Part shown: piece after piece, positions 12,201-23,200 of the stretch | How the letters are laid out: each line of letters begins with the position of its first letter | How positions within the stretch are numbered: position 1 is the first letter of the stretch | Origin: Candolleomyces eurysporus | Taxonomy: Eukaryota; Basidiomycota; Agaricomycetes; Agaricales; Psathyrellaceae | Assembly: GCA_027579435.1 (NCBI GenBank) | Contig: JANBPK010001307.1 | Span: forward strand, 1 to 29,404 | Length of the DNA: 29,404 nt | Direction of reading: 5' to 3' | Translations under genes and position numbers: made by a program | The notes under the pieces: model-generated | Database searches by the model: none | The model's input: the letters and a program-made list of their open reading frames with translations, nothing else | What the model was told of the DNA's origin: nothing

Positions 12201-13968
12201 TTGCAACGCTAACCGAAGGAGTACGCCTTGCCATTCCATGATGTTCGGAATGCCTTCAATGGTGAGCATTTGATTGAGCATAACTTGTAAATGTCGATCA
12301 GAGGCTGAATTTAGCTCGTCTTTGTATCTGAAGACGAGAAAGTTAATTCCTTGACCGATGTGCCCAAAAGTGGATCCAACTCACGCAAGACTCTCTCGCC
12401 TTGTCCGCCAACCCGGTTCTCCAGCGGTTGCAATGGCGTCTAACCGGCTGTGAACACGACTCCGGATAAATGGCGTCCCGGGTTCATACTCCCCGTAGAA
12501 GGGTATGGATACCCTATTCCTGCTCTCGGGTCGAGGGCTGTCTAGCTCGGGAGAAGCCAACGGGAATTGAATCGAACTAACAGATACATCAACATGGAGA
12601 GGTTTACTTGGAATGTCTATCCCGCTCTTGGGTGATGTTGCGTTCTCGTCTTGCGGCATCGAACTAGGTAGACCATTGGAATCTCCGTCGTCATCAGACA
12701 TTGCTCGTCGGAAAGGAGCAGGATTATCATGTGCGGTCTCCCAAGAGGGCTCTACTCCGTCTATGAAATAGGGTGACATTGGCCTCGAGTCTGTGCCTTC
12801 GGAACCGTAGCCATACACAGATGGCCTGTTTCCAGTGATGGAGAACAAATTGAACGCCTCGTCTGGACGACCGAAGAACCCGGCCACTGGGAACGGGGAG
12901 GACGGTTGTCGACCGGGGGGATTTGATTGACCCAATTGATGTGCAGGGAAAGTAGAGGACACCACTGATCTACGGTCGTCGTCGTCCTGATCGTCGACAA
13001 TGGCGAGCTTTTCGAGGCATAGATTGCAGACACGAATCATCCCGTCATGACCGAAGCGGAGACCCTTGATAACATTGGAGGCGCAACGAGAACAGAATAT
13101 CTGACCTGAAGAGCGGATCAAGAAGGTGCCAATGTCAAGCAACGTGGATACGTACCACAAATTCGGCAATGGTGCTTTCGCCGCCAAGTCGTAAATACGC
13201 TCTTGCAGTCATAACACTCCTTTGCGTTCTCGTCATCCATCCAGTAATCCCTGGAGAGACCTGAGCAGCATAAGTCGTGATCATGCCTGATTAGACGCGC
13301 ATATACACACCTTCACCGCGGATCTTCCTCATAGCCTTTGAAACTGAATTGGAACGCTGGAAAGAAGTAGATGTCTTGATGCTACGCGTGTCATCTGGAA
13401 TTGGGAACCCAGGAATCGATGTTCCGAAGGGTCCGCCTTCTGTGGGGTCGAATGGGGAGTATGGCGCACTGCCTGTTCTAGGTGCCGCTTGTTCATATTC
13501 TAACGAGAATGTCGGCAGCTCTGGTTGAGCAGGGGTGAGGGAGACGAGAGGTGGTGCTATCTGCGATGATGCAGTAAAGAACGAGTGGGGCCTATCTGAG
13601 CTGGTCTTGTTAGATATCGTGGAGCTAGACGTAGGTGCTGTAGTGACGGAAGGCCGGCGTGGTTCTGAGGCCCCTGAGGGTGTAGAGGCTGTTGTGTGAG
13701 TCGTGCCAGAGGTTGTCGATGTCGATGTGACGGCCGATGAAAAGGAGTCCGATATGCTCTTCATCTTAGAGAGAAAGGAGGTGACGAGATTGTAGGAGGA
13801 AGGGTCGAGTTCGTCCTCCTCCGCGAAGGGGTTGCCGAAGGATGTCAGGATGGTAACATCGTCAGTGAGCCTAACGTTTGTACTGCTGCGAGATCCAGCC
13901 GACTGGATGCTAAGGCTGGTCGTAGAGCCGTTGAGGGGCGTCTGCGAGCTTGGAGACTCCATGGCCAT
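6293..13968 (-). CDS. FAB1: FAB1/PIKfyve 1-phosphatidylinositol-3-phosphate 5-kinase
   Basis: This kinase makes PI(3,5)P2 from PI3P on vacuolar and endosomal membranes. The model has 15 exons: 13968-13311, 13260-13156, 13105-12385, 12327-9264, 9205-8183, 8103-7919, 7858-7634, 7580-7410, 7357-7254, 7193-7047, 6990-6900, 6838-6717, 6667-6628, 6575-6421 and 6373-6293, about 2,300 residues. Domains in order: Ser/Thr-rich N-terminus; FYVE finger (about 222-290; [20 protein letters not shown], eight Cys); Cpn60/TCP-1-like domain (about 511-790); Cys-rich CCR domain (about 1070-1310; [15 protein letters not shown]); a long disordered acidic stretch; and the lipid kinase domain (about 1860-end) with [28 protein letters not shown] and [13 protein letters not shown]. 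No DEP domain is evident. Two spots break the frame: the exon 5/6 junction (8104-8182) and an N in a C run at 7856. Both look like sequence or model problems, since the kinase motifs downstream are intact. Confidence 0.94.
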
Positions 13969-14143
13969 CGACTAGGCCAAACCTAAGCGGTTTGCGTCAG
14001 AGTCTTCATCGGAACTGCCTCCGCCCTTTGCTCCTGTTAGGCAAGACGCGTGGCACGTGGCTTTATTGCCTGCATACCCGTCCAGGCATCCACAGCAGCC
14101 TCCAAGTTGCACCCTCTGACCTCACTAAGACGAACAGGCAACC
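13969..14143. promoter_or_regulatory. Shared divergent promoter of FAB1 and CSN2
   Basis: Only 175 bp separate the two divergent start codons, so the promoters overlap. A CACGTG box at 14054-14059 is 85 bp from the FAB1 ATG and 84 bp from the CSN2 ATG. No TATA box stands out. Control by a bHLH factor is inferred. Confidence 0.6.
14054..14059. promoter_or_regulatory. CACGTG E-box
   Basis: Palindromic hexamer in the context GGCACGTGGC at the exact middle of the FAB1/CSN2 divergent gap. A candidate binding site for a Cbf1/USF-type bHLH protein; not proven. Confidence 0.4.
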
Positions 14144-16196
14144 ATGGACGACGACGATGCCGATTATATGCAAGGAAGCGACGATGAGGTCCATCATCAT
14201 TATCTTGGGTCCCTGAATCTCGCGCTCATCGCTTCCTTCTAGGACTACGGCTTCGATTATTCTGATAACGAGGATGCCAACGAGTCAGGGAGCGTAGATC
14301 TCGAGAATATGTACTATGTCGCCAAGTGTGAGGCATACTATCTAGCGTATCCGCTCACGCTCATTCGTTCCGGCCTGCAGCAAAGAAAGAAGATCACCCA
14401 GAGGATGCCTTAACAGCGTTTAGAGCAATCGTAGAAAAGGAAAAGGAGGACGAGAAGGGCGATTGGTGCGTCCTGAGCCTCGTCTCACCGCCCATATCGC
14501 AGTGATTAACTGCATCTCTGCAGGGGCTTTAAAGCACTAAAGCAAATGACCAAACTCCTGTTCCTAAACCTCAGAAGACCAAGCGAAGCGCTCAAGACAT
14601 ACACAGAGCTCCTCACCTACACCAAATCTGCGGTCACTCGCAACTATTCTGAGAAGACCATCAATAACATCCTCGATTATGTTGGAGGTGGAAAGGGCGG
14701 CTCTGTCGAAGTCGATGTCTTGGAAAAGTTCTATCAGGCGACCAAGAAAGCTTTAGAAGAGGCCAAGAACGATGTCAGTCTTTTCAACGCTCTTGTCGCC
14801 CTGCATGATCGCTCAATTCGATTGTNAACAGCGTCTCTCCGCCAAAACAAACCTTAAGCTGGCGAAGCTTTGGCTCGATCGCAAAGAGTTTGGGCGTCTA
14901 TCCAAGGTTTGTTATCTCGCCATTCTTNAAGTCTNGANTCTCAGTTAAGCCCTCTGCAGCTCATCCGAGACTTGCACGCCGTAACCACTGCCGCAAGCGA
15001 TGCAGATGATCAGTCACAGCGTGGAACACAGTTGCTTGAGATCTATGCNCTCGAGATTCAAATGTACAACGAGACGAAGAACTTCAAGAAACTCAAGGTA
15101 AACAGCCACTTGGCATCTCNGCNTATNATCTACGTCCTTAACCCTACATTTCCTAGGAAATCTACAATGCCAGTAACGCTGTCCGATCCGCGATTCCCCA
15201 TCCTCGAATTATGGGCGTTATCAAGGAATGCGGTGGAAAGATGTGGATGGGTGAAAGTAAGANGCGCGTCTTCCAGTNTGTAGGCGGGCGCTAACCAATC
15301 TATTTTCTTCAGGGCAATGGAATCGTGCGAGCGAAGATTTCTTCGAGTCGTTCCGCAACTACGACGAAGCTGGTTCTCCTCAGCGAATTCAGGTCTTGAA
15401 ATATCTNGTCCTCGCGAACATGTTGACTGGCAGNGAAGTCAATCCATTCGACAGTCANGAAACAAAACCGTTCGTCGTCTTCACTTCTTATACTCACGGA
15501 ANTTTCTAACACTACACCATAGATACAAGACCGATCCCCAGATTAAGGCAATGACTGACTTGGTTGACGCCTACCAACGTCGAGAAGTTCACTCTGCGGA
15601 GAAGATCCTGAAAGGTCTGTTTGCTATGCCTCTACATACCATTCGGAATGGAACCTCAATTTGGAACTAGACAACCGTGCAACAATCATGGATGACCCAT
15701 TCATTCGTGCATACATTGGAGAACTGCTACGCAGTCTGCGAACTCAGTACCTCATCGACCTCATCAAGCCCTACACCCGTCTCGAACTGTCCTTCTTGGC
15801 CAAGGTGAGGAGGCTAGAATACCTTTCTATTTTCTCTCGCTGACGGCCCATTAGCAACTCGGTGTTGACATCCAAGAAGTCGAGGAACTGCTCATTGGTC
15901 TTATCCTCGAGAACAAGGTCGAAGGCCGGATCGACCAAGTTGGCATGAGATTGGAGCTTGACCGACAGTAAGTGGCCCAACATTTGTCCTCAAGACGGTA
16001 TTCAGCTCAACATATCGCAATTTCCAGGCAAAGTTTGGAGAAGAAGCGCTATGCCGCCCTCAGCAAATGGACNGAAGCTCTGGAAGGCGTACACGCNGCC
16101 GTTGTAGGAAAAACTGCAGTCTCNACACGCAACGACCCCTCCATGATGGGTCCTGACGCTTTCATGAGAGAGGAACCTCGGTGGGGCATGCTGTGA
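14144..16196 (+). CDS. CSN2: COP9 signalosome subunit 2 (CSN2, PCI-domain protein)
   Basis: CSN2 is a scaffold subunit of the COP9 signalosome, which removes Nedd8 from cullins. Twelve exons join in frame: 14144-14188, 14243-14327, 14381-14465, 14524-14773, 14832-14906, 14960-15097, 15157-15256, 15313-15469, 15523-15614, 15671-15804, 15855-15967 and 16028-16196, giving 480 residues. The family signature is strong throughout: acidic N-terminus with [91 protein letters not shown] and the PCI part ([33 protein letters not shown]). The C-terminus runs some 30 residues past the usual end, finishing in EEPRWGML. Seven Ns fall in codons, all at third positions, so the protein reading is hardly affected. 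The ATG is the only one that gives the acidic leader. Confidence 0.94.
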
Positions 16197-16413
16197 CCGT
16201 CGTTCATTTCANTGTATTTTGCTTTTGCCTTTTTTCAAGTGTATCATATCATAGTCTTGCAATTTTTTGTCCANGTCGAGACACGAAGAGTCTAGTGCAA
16301 NGATTAAGATTTAGTAAATAGGATTATGCGGGGTGGTAGGTATGAAGTGTCTGCAGAAGCAACGTCAGGGCGAGCCACGCATCGGAANGGTTCAAGAGGG
16401 GCATACCGAAAGC
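16197..16413. other. Convergent 3' region of CSN2 and mL40
   Basis: A 217 bp gap between facing stop codons, with T-rich runs on the plus strand after the CSN2 stop (about 16217-16266) that suit a 3' untranslated region. Four Ns fall here. No gene is visible. Confidence 0.45.
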
Positions 16414-16971
16414 TTATAGCGGCCTCTTGAAAGGCTTGTACTCATAATTCCACCCATCTCTCGGCGGCGTCTCCGTCGGAATCCTAAGCTCTCTCGGGAA
16501 CAATCCAGGCACCCTGGCCTCCAACGTCCTAATTTCCGACATCTTCATTTTCTTCATCATCTCCATCTCTTGCTGNCTCTTCGCCCTCGGATCGTCCGAC
16601 CTGTTCGCCTCCATGTACAGAGTCTGGTCNAGCTTGTACAGCTCGTCCATTGCCTCNCGCATCCTCTCAAACTTGCGTGCCAGCTCGGCTTCGCGTTGTT
16701 TGCGGAGATGCCGTCGGTGGAGGAGCCATGCACGTTCGATGGTGTCGTGGGCTTGGACAGAGGGGATGGCGCGTTGGAGTGCGCGGGCCACGTCAGGTCG
16801 CCAGGTCCCTACGGGTGACGCACGGTTCTTGACGTTTGCCGGGTACAGGACACGTCGCAGCGTCTCTCGTATGGGGTCGCTCGTTTGGTCAGGTTTCTTG
16901 ACTGCATAGTGTCGAACTCCCGAAAAGCAGGACCGGAGGGGCGTCGCCCGTGCAGACTGGAGCAGGGACAT
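16414..16971 (-). CDS. Mitochondrial large-subunit ribosomal protein mL40
   Basis: This intronless gene encodes 185 residues and is the only gene here without introns. The N-terminus (MSLLQSARATPLRSCFSGVRHYAVKK) is basic and free of acids, as in a mitochondrial presequence. The core carries the mL40 family pattern (yeast MRPL28): DPIRETLRRVLYP, then a long charged helix with IERAWLLHRRHLRKQREAEL and KFERM, then a Met/Lys-rich helix and a Pro/Arg-rich end (GWNYEYKPFKRPL). Three Ns all lie at third codon positions. It is a component of the mitoribosome large subunit near the central protuberance by family knowledge. It is convergent to CSN2 and sits just downstream of TAF2. The main alternative would be another small basic mitoribosomal protein, but the IERAW segment favours mL40. 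Confidence 0.85.
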   Translation of the reverse strand: MSLLQSARATPLRSCFSGVRHYAVKKPDQTSDPIRETLRRVLYPANVKNRASPVGTWRPDVARALQRAIPSVQAHDTIERAWLLHRRHLRKQREAELARKFERMXEAMDELYKXDQTLYMEANRSDDPRAKXQQEMEMMKKMKMSEIRTLEARVPGLFPRELRIPTETPPRDGWNYEYKPFKRPL

Positions 16972-17267
16972 TTGGAGGTCGTGTGTGGTTGCGGGAGGGA
17001 GAGGAAATTGATGCGCGGAGGAAATTTCCTGGCGCGAGCTCTAAAAGGGGGAATGACCCTGATCCCACTGCTGGACATGGTCCTCTGGCGCTTGTATCGT
17101 AAGATAGAATTTATTGTACAACCCATTTCTTTACAGGCAGAGGTCGCCACATTACATTAACGAGTTTCATGAAACTATCACCAAGTCCGGAATAAAAAAA
17201 ACTTCACGACGTCGAAAGCGAATAGGATATAGTAGNGTACGTAGTATTAGAAGTAAAAACGATTCGT
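16972..17267. other. mL40 promoter and TAF2 3' flank
   Basis: These 296 bp between two minus-strand genes hold the TAF2 3' untranslated region and the mL40 promoter. An open frame on the plus strand crosses it but has no recognisable content. No clear TATA box or palindromic site was seen. Confidence 0.4.
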
Positions 17268-20200
17268 TCAACCAGTCCTGGCCTTCTTCAAAGGCTGCGA
17301 AGTACTCTGCTCCCCGTCCTTACGCTTCTTCCCGTTGCTCGACTTCCAATTGCCCATCATCTCTTGGAACCGCTGACGAAGTTGGTTGGCTAGCGCACCA
17401 ACGTCCGAATCCACNCCATTGAACTTGATGGCATTGTTGAACATCAAGTCGACATCCGCTTCGAAAGCCTCGGGCGTATCGAATTTGTCGGTCTCAAGTT
17501 TCTGCCTGATGGTCTGGAGATCTCGNGCATCCTTTCGAGGTACCACGTCGAAGTAGGTCGGAATACCAAGAGCCACTGGATCAACCGGCAAGTGGAACAC
17601 ACGGTACCTACAAATNCACCNGTAAACACNAGTTGCATCCAGAGATCTCGGAAAAAAAGATACGTACATNTCCTCTTTAGCCAAATTCGCCAGGACGGAT
17701 TGTAGACNGCGTTTCTCAGTGAAGTTGAGCTTACGCTCCATCGCCTTCGGCCACTCCTTCTTGAAGGCACGTTCAACGCTATCGGCAGCTGCAACCGGGA
17801 AAGTTCCAGGTGGGTTGAACTGGCGGCAATTGCTGAAGATAAGCCCAATGTCCTTCTTTACAGCTTCCATCGTCGTATACTCTCCTCGCTGCAACTTGGA
17901 GCCTACAGTCCCAAAGTCCATGGGATGTTTNATTTCGTCCAGATACCTAGAACGGGATTAGCATTACAGTCGAGAGCAGTCCACTTTGACTTACGTTGGG
18001 CACCCATCCAGGACTGGGTCGACTGGTCGCAAAAAGATGACAGCATCTGGGAGCTTGGTGAGCGTCTTGACAAGCTCTCTGACCTTCTTCTCGTTTATCG
18101 GGGTGGCNTGAGTAACAGGNGTGGCCTTGCGAGGTTTCTGGACTAATCCAGGCGATGGCAANGCAGGCGTGACTTCCTTCTCTTTCCCTTTGGTATTTGG
18201 AAGACGAATAGGNTTGACGGACGACTGGCGCGAGCTCCCTGCAGACGGNGCCTTTTCCTTCTTGGGCTTNGGAGCAGGAAGCGATGGTGTTGAGGGCTTG
18301 GANGGAGCAGGGGGCNCAACTTCATGCCTCGCGGCAGCCTTGGAAGNTTTAGACGTCGATGTTGATGAGGACGGTCCTGNAGGNGACAATCGTTCTTTCT
18401 TAGAAGGCGTNATGAGCGATTCGAGAATNTCGTCTTCGTCGACAACAGGCTTTTTGCGTTTCATTAAACCATTGGTGGTCGCCGACTTCTCTCTATCTCG
18501 CTCTCGTTCCCTATCACGTTCCCTTTCACGCTCACGTTCGCGCTTCTCTTGCATACGGCGAGACTCATCTTGCTGCCTTTCAATGGCCAAAACCTCTTGC
18601 AAAATATCGTGAGAACCGTCATCGACATAAGGTGGGGGAGGTGGTTCGACAATGGGTTCAGGAAGGGTGGGAGCTGGTTCGATGATACGTGCCTTCCTCG
18701 GTCTCGGCGGTTTGGACGTATTCGCTGAGGCTGGTGCTGAATCGGGGACGGGCGCTTGCGCCTCAGATTTGCTCTGACCTCCCATTCGCAATTTGATGGT
18801 TGGCCTTGCAGGTGCGGTCTTCGGCTCGGAGGGAACTGGTACGCGGAGTGGTTTAACAGGCGCCGCAGGGGGTCGAGGTGCCGCATCGTTGAAGGCGGGA
18901 ACTGGTGGGAGAATGCGATGCTTAGGAGGTGCAGGCGCCGCTTGCTGTGGCGGAGGTGGAGGTGGCATAGGCTTAGCAGCATGAGCGCGGTCGGCAGCTT
19001 CTAGAGTCTTGTTGATGATCATCCACTCTGTAAAAGGAGTCAGGAAAAACATCAGGATGACCAAGGCAAATACTCACGTTTCTCGAAGAAGGTTTCCAAA
19101 GCAATCGCCTCATTATGCACATAGCTATCAATCATGTTATACAACTTCGCGTTGGCCACCATGAGCTTGAAATCAGCCTGGAAGGCGAAGCGATCTTTGT
19201 ACAACCCCTCCTCCAATTTCGCACTCATGGTACTGAGATCCATAGGATCCTTGATGACGTCGAAGTAGCTGAATATAACAAGTCAGTTAGACCCCCTCGA
19301 CAAATATTGACCACTCACTTTGGTGCATGATCGCGAATGGGATCTACGGGTTGGAGGAACAAAGCAGCATGCTTGTTTGTCTTCAGTTTCTTCAGAGCGC
19401 TCTTGCAAGCCTTGTAGTCCTGAACGGACATGCCTGCCGTTTGAGGTTTGGGCATCGAGACTGGTTTTGATGATGTTGCTGCTGGCTTGCTAGGCTTGGC
19501 CTTATTAGCCTTAGGCGCAGAGACGGGAGGTGCTGAAGGGGCAGGGGCAGGAGGCGCGGCGAACGAAACACCTCTCTTGACGGGCTCGGGCGTGATATGT
19601 ATTGAAGGATTCCTGGGAGAACTGATGGTAGGGGTTCCCGGGAGCTTCAACTTCGTTGTAGAAGGAGCAGGTGGAACTTTGGTGGGAGGTCCACCAGTCT
19701 TTACCAGTCGAGGTGCTTTGACGACCGCCTTGACCGGTGGGGGTTGGGGAGGAGTCTCGATGATGGGGGTACTTGGGATGTGGATCTTGACCGTCGGTGG
19801 TGCCTCCTCGACAGGGCGAATGAGGAGGTCCGCCAATTTCAGTAAACACCATCGCACTTCATGGTCAGCATCAGGCAACCTATCCAAGATTGTCAGAGGT
19901 TTGGCCATGAGCTACCAAGGTGAAGCACATACAAAACGATTGGCATGAGGAATTCCCTGATGACCTCATTTTTTCCAAGTTCCCTATCCTTTCGAAGGAT
20001 TTTCAGCCACGAATCGAGCTCACTCTTCTTGGATTCCTTGACTTTCTCGTTTCCATTGCCGTCCTCCTCGATAAGAAGGCTCTCCGACTCCTTGATAGCT
20101 GCTTTCATCTCTCCCATCTGGGCCAAAATCGCCAAGCTATAGCAAGCACTCTTTGCAACGTGTCGACGGACCGCGCGCGATGGATCGTTCGCCATAACAG

Positions 20201-23200
20201 CGAAGACGTATCTCATAATTTGAGGAGCATACCACTTAGTCAAGAAAAGTCCATCGAATGCGGCTATCCGGACCTGGGAATAATTCCCGAGTCGGGCCAG
20301 CGGGAAGAATGTCTTAGGATGGTTAGGAACCAAGTTCGCGACGCCAAGGGCCATATAAAACTAGAGAAACAGATCAGATGGTACAAAACTCGTGGAGAAT
20401 ATTACTCACCTCCAAAGCTGCAGTCGTAACGACGTTCTGCGGGGAAGGAATCAGACGATCCATACTTCGATATCGATCCACCTCTATCCGGGTTTGCTTG
20501 ATGAGCTCTAGATCTTCTTGGTTTGGTTCAACACGAGTCTCAGCGGGGGCAAGTTCCCCGCGCTCTGGAGGCGCCGTAGAGACAATGGCGAAAGATGCTG
20601 CTGCGATAATAGTGCAGATGTAATAGCCATCGGAGTACTGGGAAAATGAGATCAGAGTCACAGCTATGGATGAAAAGAACTTACAGGGTTGGCGGTATTG
20701 TCGTTATAGCGCAACTGGTCTATAAGGAACTGGCGGACAACACTGGGGGTGTTGCCATTCTCGAAACGTACTTGAGATATAGCAGTGATAAGAGCCTGTC
20801 ACCGGAAACTGAGTTGAATCCAAATGAACTTGAGCCATGAACCCATACCTTGCGAACAAAGTATTCGGGGAGGTCGGAAAAGTCGTTAGGCTTCGGGACA
20901 TACTTATGCGCGAACAAATCTTGGGCAGGGTCCTCAGGCTCGTAACAGTATCGAAGGAAGAGTTTGAATAAGTGGAACAACCCGAGGAAGTCTAGACGCC
21001 GAATCGCGACCTGGATAGAAATAGAGGCGGTAAGAAAAAGGGTTCCGAACGCTTTCCGAGCGTAATAATAAATACGAACCTGGACAAGCGCCAGAGCTGC
21101 CTCACATCGCACCCTGTAATAGTAATTCGTCACGAGAACGGCCTTCGTGAGGGTACTGGATACGATTGCGGTTGGTTTCTCAGCGAGTGCATCGATAGCC
21201 TAGCAAACATTAAACACGCGAAAACATTCATACGGAAGGATACACGCACCTCCAACTGAGCGACGACGTCACGGTCCCGTTGAAGTTGAGAAACCCACAT
21301 GAAGTCGGGTTGCTCAAACTTTGAGCTCGCGATCCACTCGAAGTCGGCATCAATGCGAATCCACTCGTAGGTCGCCCCACTCATCGTCGCCTCGTCTTCT
21401 TCTGTCCAATCAGCCACCTTCCAGATCTCGCGTTCCTCTTCTTTCTCCCAGATCTCGAGCCCGAAGCCCATATCAATCATGCCCATGGCTTCAGCAGCCT
21501 CGACGTCTCCTTCCGCCGCCGCCTGCGCCGCTGCTTGTCGAGCGAGGTAGCGTTTGGTATTACGGCGAACACGCTTGTACTTCGTGTTGAACGGGACTTC
21601 GTAACGCTTGAATGGACTGCGAATGTCGAGTACGTGTTCGTATGGGGTGCCATCAGCTTCATGGATACGAATCGTCATCTGGCCCTAAAGAATAGCATAT
21701 TGTCAGCACAAACCGTCATTTTTATCCGAGAGAATTTTCATACCTCGAAGAATTGTACAGGCTTGAAGAGGGCTTTGGAGATCTCGTTACCCTCCATCGC
21801 AGTGTACGCTGGACAATCTTGACGCATAGTGATTTCGACCGCCATTTTCTTACGGTTGAAAGAAGCCGAGAAACCAAATGATGGACAACCACTGCCGTAT
21901 ATCCACTGTTCGGCGAAGGTTCGCAGATCGACACCGCTCACCTTGCGACACGTCCTAAGGAAGGTGTGCGTCGACAAGGCATTGTTTTGCAGCTCTCCGC
22001 TAATGGCAGATAGAAAGACTTTGGGGAGAACTCTGCTGAGGCCGAGGGATGTCCCAGACTTTCCCAATTTTCTATCCAAAATGTGCAAGACAAGTGGCGA
22101 CTTCAGGTGGATGAAGGGAAGGGTGGCGGCATCAGGGGGGTCCAGGATTTGCGGCTGGCAAATGGGAGGCATAGCTCCTATATCCCATTCTGTGACTCGT
22201 TGCATGTCTTTCTTCAGCTTGAACCGATAGTCGTTGTTTCCAAAGAGTTTTCGAAGGAACAAGCCATTGATGTAGAGGGAGAGGCCATTGATTAACCATA
22301 GATCCGACCATGTTTTGGGAATGATGTTGATCCCCGACCACTGGCACGCAAGGGCGTGACTGAGCGAATGTCGAGTTTCGATTGCCTGGTCAATGGCGTC
22401 TTCTCCGTGCAATAAATCCGAGCTGACAAGGGACAAAGTAGCGCTGTCGAAGCGAGGTGTTGGCATCTCGTCTACAAAGACCAGCTTGAAAGATCCAAAA
22501 GGGTAAGAGCCAAACTCGCTCGAATAGAAACTCATTGCGGATCGCAAAAACGATGTCGAGTTCGCAAGTTGCGACTCGAGTCCAGGCAAGCAGAACGCGT
22601 ACATAGGGGTTTGGGATGATCCGGAAGCATCTTCAGAAGCACTGTCGTTGGGAATCTGAAACAGATGGAAGGGGCCTGCGGCAAAGGCGATGTGCTGAAC
22701 AGAGGTCAGGGTGGTCTGTGAGAACACAAAGATGGTTTTGTTCGAATTGTAGGGATGTGCCACCTGAGAAGTGTCAGCTGCCAACGCCTAAAAGGGCAAA
22801 GAAAGCAACCAAACCTGTTCGACAAACTCTCCGCTGCAGACCACGACAGTCGGAATACAATCGGGAGATTCATCATCGTCATCGCTTGAAACGCGCTCTT
22901 CCAGATACCGAGGAACAACGAATTCGAACTCCCAAGTGCATTTTTCCCATAGGTTGTCGAGGCACGGCACCCAGCATCGTGCAGAGTCAGGGGATGAGGG
23001 CGTGGTATAGGCATGAGGCACCCGCTGGACCAAATGAGTCATGATACGAGATAGCGACAGTTGAGCGACTCACGTAAGGATAGGCATCGTTTGGAACCAC
23101 GAATTCGAAGCCATCCACTGGGTTTCTAAGACTATACGCGATGTTGACAACGATGGGCGCGAACTCTGCAGCAGCCTGTGAAGCTGGGCCAGGAGTTTGA

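Larger units (their letters stand above)
14826..18430. other. Cluster of 46 single-base Ns across CSN2, mL40 and the TAF2 3' half
   Basis: Of 48 ambiguous bases in the window, 46 lie between 14826 and 18430; the other two are at 525 and 7856. Of the 28 that fall in the coding exons of the models given here, 24 are at third codon positions. The four exceptions are at 17708, 18316, 18347 and 18380. That pattern is expected of true polymorphic sites under purifying selection and not of random base-call failure. The stretch may be one where two haplotypes were collapsed. Confidence 0.7.

Noticed and set aside
11436..12234. Long open frames of about 200 codons on both strands inside FAB1 exon 4
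   Set aside because: They overlap the conserved chaperonin-like part of FAB1 in other frames, have no family resemblance and show the skewed composition of shadow frames.
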